Positions 25,988 through 31,608 of a stretch of DNA of 33,270 nt are shown piece by piece. The translations under genes and the position numbers were made by a program. Position 1 is the stretch's first letter; each line of letters opens with the position of its first letter. Location: positions 1 through 33,270 of the IMG/VR virus record IMGVR_UViG_3300045146_000117. One strand, written 5' to 3'. The notes under the pieces were generated by a model. That model saw nothing but the letters and a program-made list of their open reading frames with translations. It ran no database searches and was not told the origin of the DNA. The stretch is from a virus.

Positions 25988-26413
25988 TTAAGACAGCACA
26001 CCAGTAACCGTGAGTATTTCTTCAACTTTTACCCAATCAACAAATGGCTTGTCTGAAATCTCAGGATTATAAAGCAAAGGGCATCCCAATGCAGCGTCAT
26101 CGATATACAATTGTCCGTATGCCTTTGGGCTTTTCGTCCAAGTTGTTTGCGATGGATTTATGTTTATACCATAAAGTTTAATGTTGTTTTTTTTAAACCA
26201 ATTAACAGCATCGGTTAAGTAGTTACCAGCTTGCCCATGTATTCTGTAATCACTACTTGAAACTTCTTCAATATCGCTTCGCATCGTAAACAATATTAAA
26301 TTATGTCCAGCATCAATCAGTTTATTTAAAACTGGTATAGCACCAATGTCTTTACCTACTTTCGGAAATTCGTGAGTTACACAAGTCCCGTCAAAATCTA
26401 TACATATTTCCAT
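25988..26413 (-). CDS. HAD-superfamily phosphatase-like protein
   Basis: 141 residues. Motif I is DFDGT (7-11: MEICIDFDGTCV) with nucleophile Asp7 and Asp9. NLILFTMRS (38-46) is motif II with Thr43. LYIDDAALGCPLL (102-114) is a motif IV-like DD. These are the catalytic residues of HAD phosphohydrolases. Small proteins of this shape occur in many phages and are often annotated as nucleotidase or HAD hydrolase; the substrate cannot be read from sequence. The start ATG is 32 nt downstream of the stem of site 4, and the stop is 7 nt from the R'' of site 3, a compact cassette. Confidence 0.8.
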   Translation of the reverse strand: MEICIDFDGTCVTHEFPKVGKDIGAIPVLNKLIDAGHNLILFTMRSDIEEVSSSDYRIHGQAGNYLTDAVNWFKKNNIKLYGININPSQTTWTKSPKAYGQLYIDDAALGCPLLYNPEISDKPFVDWVKVEEILTVTGVLS

Positions 26414-26444
26414 ATTATTGAATATTAATTATTATAAATAAAAA

Positions 26445-26556
26445 ACGAACGGGGCTAGTGCAAGCTTTAACAGTTTTCGCTCTATTCGGCTGTTCAGGTT
26501 CGATGGGAAGCCACCGCCTCGAATCCCCGTTCGTTTCATATACAAAACGTTAGCTG
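26445..26556 (-). repeat. attC-like site 4, GC-rich stem, R' degenerate
   Basis: On the minus strand: R'' CAGCTAAC (26556-26549), GTTTTG, TATATGAA, then stem arm ACGAACGGGG (26534-26525) pairing perfectly with CCCCGTTCGT (26454-26445). The 70-nt loop is GC-richer than its surroundings and holds further small inverted repeats. No GTTRRRC box follows the left arm (CGTTTTTTATTTATAAT), so R' is lost. R'' is complementary to the cassette start at 27405-27418 in 12 of 14 positions. Confidence 0.6.
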
Positions 26557-26561
26557 TAATA

Positions 26562-27323
26562 CTACATTCCATCTCCGAATGAAGTTATTATATTAAATTC
26601 TTTTTCTTTTCTTTTTTCTTCCACCCTCTTTTTTGAAGATGAAAAATATTCTAATTCTTTTTCAATTCCAATGAAATTTCTATTGGTATTAATACATGCA
26701 ATTCCAGTTGAACAACTCCCCATTGTATTATCTAATACCAAGTCATTTTCATCAGTATATGTTTTAATAAGGTATTCTAACAAGTCAACTGGTTTTTCAG
26801 AACTATGTAATCTGCTGTAATTATCAACACATTTAAACTCTAAAATATTTGTTGGAAACCTTGTTGTTTTTCCACCTTCATAATCTCTTGTATTAGTTCC
26901 GTGATATGCTTTCCCATTGCTACAACCTTTTGCACTATTCGTTGGTATATGTCCATCTGTTATTTGTGGATAGTATCTACCTTTTTTGAAAATACATATT
27001 TCTTCAATCTTTCTAATTGGCATCCTTTTAGCATGAAAGAAATTAGTTCCTTGATTTTTCAACCAATACCAACAATAACTGAAATCCTTTTCATTGCTTG
27101 ATATTATCTTGGTTGTAAATGGTTGTGATGCAAATAAAGCAATCGTTCCATTTTTCTTTATTATTCGGTTGTATTGCTTCCAAAGTTCAACTATGTCAAT
27201 ATGTTTATCCCAATTTGGAGCAGTCATCCCATAAGGTAAATCACAACAAATAAAGTCAATACTTTTATCATGTATTAATATCATTTGTTCTATTGTATCA
27301 CCGTGTCTTAAATCTATTATCAT
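26562..27323 (-). CDS. DNA methyltransferase (N4/N6, beta-type order)
   Basis: 253 residues. Motif IV is DLPYG (28-32, D-x-P-Y form) in FICCDLPYGMTAPNWDK. HSSEKPVDLLEYLI (173-186) precedes motif I VLDNTMGSCSTGIA (196-209), and FIGIEKELEYF follows. This is the usual phage beta-class N4-cytosine or N6-adenine methyltransferase. Leu replaces the first Pro of DPPY, a common variant. Length is normal for a stand-alone phage enzyme, and no restriction endonuclease accompanies it. The start lies about 90 nt after the R' of site 5 and the stop 6 nt before the R'' of site 4. Confidence 0.88.
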   Translation of the reverse strand: MIIDLRHGDTIEQMILIHDKSIDFICCDLPYGMTAPNWDKHIDIVELWKQYNRIIKKNGTIALFASQPFTTKIISSNEKDFSYCWYWLKNQGTNFFHAKRMPIRKIEEICIFKKGRYYPQITDGHIPTNSAKGCSNGKAYHGTNTRDYEGGKTTRFPTNILEFKCVDNYSRLHSSEKPVDLLEYLIKTYTDENDLVLDNTMGSCSTGIACINTNRNFIGIEKELEYFSSSKKRVEEKRKEKEFNIITSFGDGM

Positions 27324-27412
27324 AATTTTTTAACATTTTCCCACTACTCTAAAAAGAAAAGAAAAAGGTTCAGTTCTTCGATTGAGCATTTGTGGTTTAA
27401 ATCCGTACTACT

Positions 27413-27502
27413 GCTAACATCGTGTATGAAATATAGCCAATTAAGGTTATGATTTATATAAAGTGTTGTGCATGGCTACGTTTCATACACCCAACCGTTA
27501 GC
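27413..27502 (-). repeat. attC-like site 5 (complete)
   Basis: On the minus strand: R'' GCTAAC (27502-27497), GGTTGGG, L'' TGTATGAAACGTAGCCA, a loop, L' TGGCTATATTTCATACA, CGAT, R' GTTAGC (27418-27413). L'' and L' pair over 17 nt with two mismatches. The site is clearly related to site 14: both share AAACGTAGCCAT and CCTTAATTGGCTAT. Confidence 0.85.
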
Positions 27503-27653
27503 GGTAATGCTCTCCGAACACCCTACTAACTGTAATATCATAATATTTAGATTCTTTTTCTATTCCGATGAATTCACGATTGAGATTTTTAGAAGCAACC
27601 ATTGAAGCCCCTGCACCCATTGTAAAATCTAAAACAGTCATTCCTTCATACAT
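27498..27653 (-). pseudogene. C-terminal fragment of a DNA methyltransferase in a cassette
   Basis: 51 codons, MYEGMTVLDFTMGAGASMVA and onward, ending EHYR with a TAA that lies inside the R'' box of site 5. VLDFTMGAGASMVA is the SAM-binding motif I and NREFIGIEKESKYYDI is the block that follows it in beta-class methyltransferases. All upstream parts (DPPY and HxxxKP regions) are missing. The fragment begins exactly at the L'' arm of half-site 6, as if recombination or deletion at that arm removed the 5' part of the gene. It cannot be an active enzyme. It resembles but is not a copy of the methyltransferase at 26562-27323. Confidence 0.75.
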
Positions 27654-27670
27654 AGCTGCAAACCGTTAGC
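27640..27670 (-). repeat. half attC-like site 6 (R''-L'' only)
   Basis: On the minus strand: GCAGCTAAC (R'', 27670-27665), GGTT, then TGCAGCTATGTATGAAGGAATG, which passes directly into the methyltransferase fragment. No L'-R' is found. Confidence 0.5.
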
Positions 27671-27672
27671 TG

Positions 27673-27900
27673 CTATTTAAAACCAACTACCTTATATTTA
27701 GTTGTGTCAATTTGATGTAATCTATACGCATTTGTTGGCATAGAGATTAATCCTTCGTCTGACAATTCATAATAATTCCCATTTTTATCTCTTACTATTT
27801 CACCGTTTCTTGGATGTGAACAAGAAGAAAATAAACAGCAGCTAACAAGCAATATAAAAAATGCCTTAGTTAGTGCTAAAATTGAAGTTTTTGTTTTCAT
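27673..27900 (-). CDS. small lipoprotein
   Basis: 75 residues. MKTKTSILALTKAFFILLVS is a basic N-terminus with a hydrophobic core, followed by CCLFSSCSHPRNGE. LFSSC fits a lipobox with the modified Cys at about residue 27. The mature part is about 48 residues (EIVRDKNGNYYELSDEGLIS...), a short beta-rich domain like those of small phage or host lipoproteins. No family is named. The stop TAG lies 2 nt from the R'' of half-site 6. Upstream, 27901-27980 keeps an open frame in phase (TFEQILSEAIKDSYDKIKD) but without a start, perhaps a remnant. Confidence 0.7.
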   Translation of the reverse strand: MKTKTSILALTKAFFILLVSCCLFSSCSHPRNGEIVRDKNGNYYELSDEGLISMPTNAYRLHQIDTTKYKVVGFK

Positions 27901-27982
27901 ATTTACATTTGTTTTAAGTGGTGGGTCTAAATTGTCTTTTATCTTATCATAAGAATCCTTAATTGCTTCTGAAAGTATTTGT

Positions 27983-28273
27983 TCAAAAGTTTTTTTTACG
28001 ATTTATAACAACGGATATATGAAATAAAAAATTAATAGATTCTATAAACTTTATAATTTCTACCTCTGATTTACATTCTCGTTGAACAACACAAAATTCA
28101 CCTCTTACAACCTTACAAGTTTGGGTTTCTATATTGTAATAAAGTATTGGTAATTTACATAGGTTTCCGCAAATTTCAGTATCTTCCTCACCTAAAACCC
28201 AAACTTGTTTACCAGAGAATATATCAAATATCTCATTAAATCCTAAATCCGTTAAATTTTGTGTTGTTATCAT
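27983..28273 (-). CDS. hypothetical protein encoded inside an attC-like inverted repeat
   Basis: 96 residues from ATG 28273 (MITTQNLTDLGFNEIFDIFSG); the frame is open to 28363, but that extension crosses the repeat arm. The protein is soluble with KQVWVLGEEDTEICGNLCKL and a repeated beta pattern. No family is recognised. The gene lies between the two arms of a perfect 13-bp inverted repeat (28011-28023 and 28298-28310). Its last codons (FHISVVINRKKNF) are formed by the L' arm and the R' box, so DNA element and C-terminus overlap. The start is 25 nt inside the right arm. Confidence 0.6.
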   Translation of the reverse strand: MITTQNLTDLGFNEIFDIFSGKQVWVLGEEDTEICGNLCKLPILYYNIETQTCKVVRGEFCVVQRECKSEVEIIKFIESINFLFHISVVINRKKNF

Positions 28274-28323
28274 CTTTCTAAATATTAATTTTTTACATTC
28301 ATATATCCGTAAACCGTTATACG
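28003..28323 (-). repeat. attC-like site 7 with a gene in its loop
   Basis: On the minus strand: R'' GCGTATAAC (28323-28316 region), GGTTT, L'' ACGGATATATGAA (28310-28298), the 96-residue gene, L' TTCATATATCCGT (28023-28011), R' GTTATAA (28009-28003). The arms are perfectly complementary over 13 bp, and the two boxes are complementary to each other at TATAAC/GTTATA. Loop length is about 275 nt, against roughly 30-100 nt in the other sites. Confidence 0.6.
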
Positions 28324-28551
28324 CAATTAAACTTATCCCAGCCAGACTGCAATTCACAAACATCTTTAATGCTTACCAAACCGCCTTTGTCCTCTATAAG
28401 CTCAACCAAATCAATAATCTTACCAATTGTTTTTTTATCAAATGATATTCCAACCATTCTAAGTGCTAAATCTAAATTAGTCACTGTTACATTGTCAATA
28501 GGTCTTTTATTTTCGTGAATATTACCTTCTTTCAGTGCTTAGACTTGGCAT
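28317..28551 (-). pseudogene. frameshifted small cassette gene
   Basis: ATG at 28551 opens MPSL and then a short frame that stops. With one base removed near 28537-28542 (CTAAGC) it continues as ALKEGNIHENKRPIDNVTVT, then NLDLALRMVGISFDKK, IEDKGGLVSIKDVCELQSG and WDKFNCV, giving 77 residues. The TAA stop lies inside the R'' box of site 7 (GTATAAC), as expected for a cassette gene. The pattern is soluble alpha/beta and looks fully coding. No family is recognised. It may be a decayed gene or a single-base sequencing error. Confidence 0.6.
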
Positions 28552-28579
28552 TACTACTTGTTCTTTATATTAGGCAACA

Positions 28580-28608
28580 AAAGGTACGCATATAAGTAAG
28601 TTATACCC
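28580..28608 (-). repeat. half attC-like site 8 (24-nt repeat shared with site 10)
   Basis: The minus strand reads GGGTATAAC (R'') then TTACTTATATGCGTACCTTT. Positions 28580-28603 are identical to 29916-29939 over 24 nt. A variant, TTACTTATACGCTTACC, occurs in site 11. No matching L'-R' follows. Confidence 0.6.
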
Positions 28609-28611
28609 CAT

Positions 28612-29139
28612 TTAAGAAAGCACCTCAAAAGCGAATTGTGTTGACAGAATATTACTACAAAGGAATATACTTTTAAACGGTACTCCTTTTAGCATTTCTT
28701 CTCCTTTTATATAATCAATACGCTTATCAAAAACCATTATTTCAAATCGGTTGTTTTTTAATAGTTCATACCTTTTTTTGCTATCAAATAAACCAGCTTC
28801 GTTTATAAGCATTGCAAAAGGTTTTCTAAGTAAAAACAACCTTTCTAAAATTGATTCTCTTAAACTATACGGAGGATTGCTTACAATATAATCGTAATTT
28901 CGTGGTTCATACTTAAAAAAGTCTTGTCCAGTTTCAATGTGGCTAAATATTACATTGTTTCCTCGTTCTTGGAATAGTTTCACAAAATTACTTTCTTGTT
29001 TGTCAAACGGACACCATATAGTTTTATCGGTTGGAATATATTTCAGTAATGGTTTTATTGCATATTCCTTTGTGTAATATTCGTCTGCTTTGTTTTGTTT
29101 AAATTGATCATAAAATAAATTAAAAACGGGGCATAACAC
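28612..29139 (-). CDS. DNA N6-adenine methyltransferase-like protein (NPPY type)
   Basis: 175 residues if started at the GTG at 29139. No ATG is found in the frame near the expected start, while the open frame continues to 29235 through site 9. ADEYYTKEYAIKPLLKYIP (18-36) and IWCPFDKQESNFVKLF (41-56) are followed by YDYIVSNPPYSLRE (82-95), the NPPY catalytic motif of N6 methyltransferases. KPFAMLINEAGLF and FDKRIDYI continue the fold. This compact family is common in phages and is sometimes mis-annotated as a nucleotidyltransferase. The proposed GTG overlaps the R' box of site 9, so the upstream cassette end supplies the start. The stop is 4 nt from R'' of half-site 8. Confidence 0.7.
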   Translation of the reverse strand: MLCPVFNLFYDQFKQNKADEYYTKEYAIKPLLKYIPTDKTIWCPFDKQESNFVKLFQERGNNVIFSHIETGQDFFKYEPRNYDYIVSNPPYSLRESILERLFLLRKPFAMLINEAGLFDSKKRYELLKNNRFEIMVFDKRIDYIKGEEMLKGVPFKSIFLCSNILSTQFAFEVLS

Positions 29140-29220
29140 GGTGTATATGCCATGCCTGATAGTTTTAGCCGTGATTGAAAGTTTATCGTTTGGCACGGCA
29201 CATACACCAAACGTTAGCAC
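29131..29220 (-). repeat. attC-like site 9 (complete)
   Basis: On the minus strand: R'' GTGCTAAC (29220-29213), GTTT, L'' GGTGTATGTGCCGTGCC, a loop, L' GGCATGGCATATACACC, GT, R' GTTATGC (29137-29131). Arms pair over 17 nt with two mismatches. Confidence 0.85.
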
Positions 29221-29225
29221 CAATA

Positions 29226-29873
29226 CTACGAACACGGTAATTCCAAATGTCCGCTATTGTAATCATACAACAATTCAACACAATCTAAGTTTTTACTCAA
29301 AATTGGTTGGCAATTACATAACGTTCCTTTTTCATAACCATTCGTAAAATCAAAGTTTCTAACATAATCACTTTTTAACATAACATCCTTTTTTGTTGAT
29401 ATCCATTGTTGAAAATATATTATATCTTCATCGTTATTTAGTGGTATAATCAATTTACCATTTTCATTATACTTACCAAAATATGTTTTGTTATTTATTT
29501 TTATTTCCATTTTAAACCGCACTGGTGCTAAATCTAAATCGGTGCGGTCTTCGTTCCAGATTCGTTTCTCGGTTAGATTGCCATATTCGTCGAATCGTTC
29601 GACTAGGAAGGTTTCGGTGTGGGAGGCGTTCCATTCGAAGCGAGTTTTCAAGCTCCATTCCTCGTGGTATGATTCTACCAAATCTGTTTCAGTTTGGTCA
29701 GAGTTCCACTCGTAGCGAGTTTTCAATCTACCGTTCGGGTAATACGTTTCAATGGTAGATGTTTTTGTGCGAGAGGCGTTCCACTCGTAGCGGAAATACA
29801 GCTTCCCGTTCGGGTGGTATGTTTCAATTAAATACTCTACTCCGTTTGCGTTTTTCTCGTATTTGTTTTTCAT
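29226..29873 (-). CDS. MORN-like / YwqK-like repeat protein
   Basis: 215 residues from ATG 29873 (MKNKYEKNANGVEYLIETYH); the frame extends to 29927 without a better start. Residues about 17-115 hold four copies of a unit of about 24 residues with the core YxPNGxLxxRYEWN: YHPNGKLYFRYEWN, YYPNGRLKTRYEWN, YHEEWSLKTRFEWN and FDEYGNLTEKRIWN. This matches MORN-type beta-hairpin repeats, as in proteins annotated as YwqK-family antitoxins. The C-terminal half (FKMEIKINNKTYFGKYNENGK...) is distinct and ends NSGHLELPCS. No signal peptide or toxin motif is seen. Its DNA has near-repeats matching the protein units. The stop is 6 nt before the R'' of site 9. Confidence 0.7.
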   Translation of the reverse strand: MKNKYEKNANGVEYLIETYHPNGKLYFRYEWNASRTKTSTIETYYPNGRLKTRYEWNSDQTETDLVESYHEEWSLKTRFEWNASHTETFLVERFDEYGNLTEKRIWNEDRTDLDLAPVRFKMEIKINNKTYFGKYNENGKLIIPLNNDEDIIYFQQWISTKKDVMLKSDYVRNFDFTNGYEKGTLCNCQPILSKNLDCVELLYDYNSGHLELPCS

Positions 29874-29915
29874 TTTCGTGTGTAAAAATTGGTGAGTGTT
29901 AGTTAGTTGCTGTAG

Positions 29916-29944
29916 AAAGGTACGCATATAAGTAAGTTAGCACA
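29916..29944 (-). repeat. half attC-like site 10 (24-nt repeat shared with site 8)
   Basis: The minus strand reads GTGTGCTAAC (R'', 29944-29935) then TTACTTATATGCGTACCTTT. The R'' pairs over 10 bp with GTTAGCACAC at the start of the same cassette (30150-30141). L'-R' is absent before the MORN-like gene. Confidence 0.6.
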
Positions 29945-29947
29945 CAT

Positions 29948-30133
29948 TTAACGATTGACCCACCAACGCCATAGCGAAGGAAAACAATCATATATAAGTG
30001 AACTAATTTTATATTTAATTACATTTTGCCAACTACCAGTATTACACATATTGCAATTTTCATCATGTGTGGCGTGTTTGCTACATATCGAAAACCATAT
30101 TTCTTTTTTTAATCCTTTGCCTCGTGTTCTCAT
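29948..30133 (-). CDS. 61-residue Cys/His-containing cassette protein
   Basis: MRTRGKGLKKEIWFSICSKH followed by ATHDENCNMCNTGSWQ and a C-terminal ISSLIYDCFPSLWRWWVNR. The CxxH...CxxC spacing (Cys17, His20, Cys27, Cys30) could form a small zinc site. The ATG lies 11 nt after the R' of site 11 and the stop lies 3 nt before the R'' of half-site 10, so the gene fills its cassette exactly. This context is the main support. Function unknown. Confidence 0.55.
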   Translation of the reverse strand: MRTRGKGLKKEIWFSICSKHATHDENCNMCNTGSWQNVIKYKISSLIYDCFPSLWRWWVNR

Positions 30134-30144
30134 AATAAACGTGT

Positions 30145-30279
30145 GCTAACATGGTGTATAAGCCCTGCCAATTAAAGCCGTTGTAATTTGATAGTTCTGA
30201 ACAGGTACGGCACATACCGCAAAAACGTCTGTAGTATATGCGTACATTTGGTAAGCGTATAAGTAAGTTATCGGCAACC
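30145..30279 (-). repeat. attC-like site 11 (composite)
   Basis: On the minus strand: R'' GCCGATAAC, then TTACTTATACGCTTACC and AAAT and GTACGCATATAC (a short hairpin), then CTACAGACGTTTTTGCGG and a second L'' GGTATGTGCCGTACC, a loop, L' GGCAGGGCTTATACACC, AT, R' GTTAGC (30150-30145). The second part is a site-9 type. The first is the half-site type of sites 8 and 10. CTACAGAC may be a decayed R'' box. Confidence 0.65.
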
Positions 30280-30699
30280 TTAGTCCATACCATCAATATC
30301 GTCCTGTGAAATTTCAAGGCAGTTTATTTTATCTATGCAATTTTCAAGAAAAACTTGAATAAAAGGTTGGTTTCGTCTTGGCATAATTCCACGAACAAAA
30401 GTATGTCCATCTTTTGATAAATGTTTCCAAACTGGAATATTCCACATATCGTATTTCCATCCAGAACTTTCAAATGTATCGTAAATATTAGGTTTCAACT
30501 TAGTATATTCACCAAGTCTATTAAAACCTCTTGGCATACCTAAAAATATTTTACCGATTGATGAAATCATAGTTCCAGCATAGTGTTCACCACAACCAAT
30601 GCCACCATTTTCGTTTTGTTTAAAACATGAAATATCACCTCCATTCATACATCCAGAACATTGATATTTTTCAATTGCTAGTTTAAATTTTGTTTCCAT
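30280..30699 (-). CDS. phage-type Cys-rich hypothetical protein
   Basis: 139 residues. The N-terminus METKFKLAIEKYQCSGCMNG continues GDISCFKQNENGGIGCGEHYAGT. Cys14, Cys17, Cys25 and Cys36 with His39 suggest a metal-binding knuckle. The remainder (MPRGFNRLGEYTKLKPNIYDTF...) is mixed. I recall similar YQCSGCxNG proteins as conserved hypotheticals in phages of Bacteroidota and Firmicutes, without known function. The stop TAA is immediately followed by the R'' of site 11. The start lies about 42 nt after the R' of site 12. Confidence 0.7.
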   Translation of the reverse strand: METKFKLAIEKYQCSGCMNGGDISCFKQNENGGIGCGEHYAGTMISSIGKIFLGMPRGFNRLGEYTKLKPNIYDTFESSGWKYDMWNIPVWKHLSKDGHTFVRGIMPRRNQPFIQVFLENCIDKINCLEISQDDIDGMD

Positions 30700-30740
30700 T
30701 GTATTATTTTTATGTTTAAAATTCGATTAATAAAAGGCAG

Positions 30741-30836
30741 CCGATAACACGCAATATAAAAAATTGGCTATCAGCATTTGTGGTAACTTGAAAGGTCGGA
30801 GTAAGCCAATTTTTTATATACCCGACCGTTAAATGC
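30741..30836 (-). repeat. attC-like site 12 (complete)
   Basis: On the minus strand: R'' GCATTTAAC (30836-30828), GGTCGGG, L'' TATATAAAAAATTGGC, a loop, L' GCCAATTTTTTATATT, GCGT, R' GTTATCGG (30748-30741). Arms are perfectly complementary over at least 15 bp. Confidence 0.85.
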
Positions 30837-30877
30837 AATTATAAAGACCTATGCACTTCGAGCCGTTGTACCTTAAT

Positions 30878-31162
30878 TTAATCAAATTCTATACTAAACC
30901 ATCTTGAAAAAACTTCTACCCTTGCCGATTCAAATTCGTTTTTCTAAATCAGCAATATTCCCGATGATCGTGTACTCATCCATCTCGTCTGTAGAGTCGT
31001 ACAATACACCATCTTTTATTTGAGCATAAAAAAAGTCTACTATCGTACACTCAGAAGATTGACCATAATAGGCACAAATAGCTTCTTTGTTGGAACCTAA
31101 TGTATTTATTGAATCGCTAATTGCATTTTTTTTGCGTACTGTTTGAAGTTTATTGTTTTCAT
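30878..31162 (-). pseudogene. cassette gene interrupted by two homopolymer frameshifts
   Basis: ATG at 31162 opens MKTINFKQYAKK. At the A8 tract (31126-31133) one extra A restores the frame into NAISDSINTLGSNKEAICAY, YGQSSECTIVDFFYAQIKDG and VLYDSTDEMDEYTIIGNIAD. At an A5 tract (30939-30943) one A fewer restores it into LENEFESARVEVFSRWFSIE FD and stop TAA at 30878. The reconstructed product is about 94 residues. Both shifts are in homopolymers and compensate each other, which favours sequencing error or early decay; programmed slippage is conceivable at the first but not the second. Function unknown. Confidence 0.6.
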
Positions 31163-31284
31163 GTTTCTGCTCTTTACCGTGTTGAGCGGAGGGCTGAATT
31201 GGTTAATTATCATATTGCAATATTACGATGCAAAAACAACAAAAGCAATAGCTATTATATTTTTTTGCAAAATATTTCTAAGAT

Positions 31285-31296
31285 GTTTTAGGCAAC
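31285..31296 (-). repeat. degenerate R''-like box after small membrane gene
   Basis: The minus strand reads GTTGCCTAAAAC, resembling the GTTACCTAAC expected from the R' at the start of the same cassette (31473-31479) with one inserted and one changed base. No stem follows, so any attC here has decayed. Confidence 0.3.
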
Positions 31297-31298
31297 AT

Positions 31299-31457
31299 TT
31301 AAGAATCGTAATTCGAAAAGATAATACGATTAAATGCTGTCGTGAAGTTTTTAAATGGTGAATCAGCTCCAAGAATCCACAACAATGTTAAAAAAGGCAA
31401 TGATATTAAAAAATAGATTGCCGATAAAATTAAAGCTACATACATTAATGGTTTCAT
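31299..31457 (-). CDS. small membrane protein
   Basis: 52 residues from MKPLMYVALILSAIYFLISL (ATG 31457), continuing PFLTLLWILGADSPFKNFTT. One long or two short hydrophobic helices (about 4-29), then a polar tail. An in-frame ATG at 31481 lies inside the R' box and is less likely. It is the first gene after the R' of site 13. The 136 nt that separate it from the next gene contain a palindromic ATATTGCAATAT but no complete attC-like site. Function unknown. Confidence 0.5.
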   Translation of the reverse strand: MKPLMYVALILSAIYFLISLPFLTLLWILGADSPFKNFTTAFNRIIFSNYDS

Positions 31458-31472
31458 AAAATTATAAACGTT

Positions 31473-31605
31473 ACCTAACACACGGTAGCAGTAATACGGG
31501 TGTTAGTTGTTATTAAGATATACTGCATTCTATTTAGTTATGTGTCGGTGGATATTGTATCGGTACTTATTCCCGTACTCATGCTACAGCAAACCGTTAG
31601 CGGTA
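31473..31605 (-). repeat. attC-like site 13 (complete, long loop)
   Basis: On the minus strand: R'' TACCGCTAAC (31605-31596), GGTTTGC, L'' TGTAGCATGAGTACGGG, a loop of about 75 nt, L' CCCGTATTACTGCTAC, CGTGT, R' GTTAGGT (31479-31473). Arms pair with a few mismatches. R'' pairs perfectly over 10 bp with GTTAGCGGTA at the start of the same cassette (31948-31939). Confidence 0.8.
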
Positions 31606-31608
31606 AGT

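Noticed and set aside
26445-26534. Possible tRNA or tmRNA (acceptor-like stem, GGTTCGA-like loop)
   Set aside because: The GC-rich stem closes at the right distance, but there is no consistent D, anticodon or T arm, the GGTTCGA segment lacks its pairing partner, and the position fits an attC-like site between cassettes.
28612-29139. Sugar-phosphate nucleotidyltransferase
   Set aside because: A label I have seen on similar phage proteins, but the NPPY motif and the surrounding fold are those of an N6-adenine methyltransferase.
31126-31133. Programmed -1 frameshift at A8
   Set aside because: The tract is slippery, but a second, opposite shift is needed 190 nt later at an A5 tract, and no stimulatory structure is evident. 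Homopolymer error or decay explains both.
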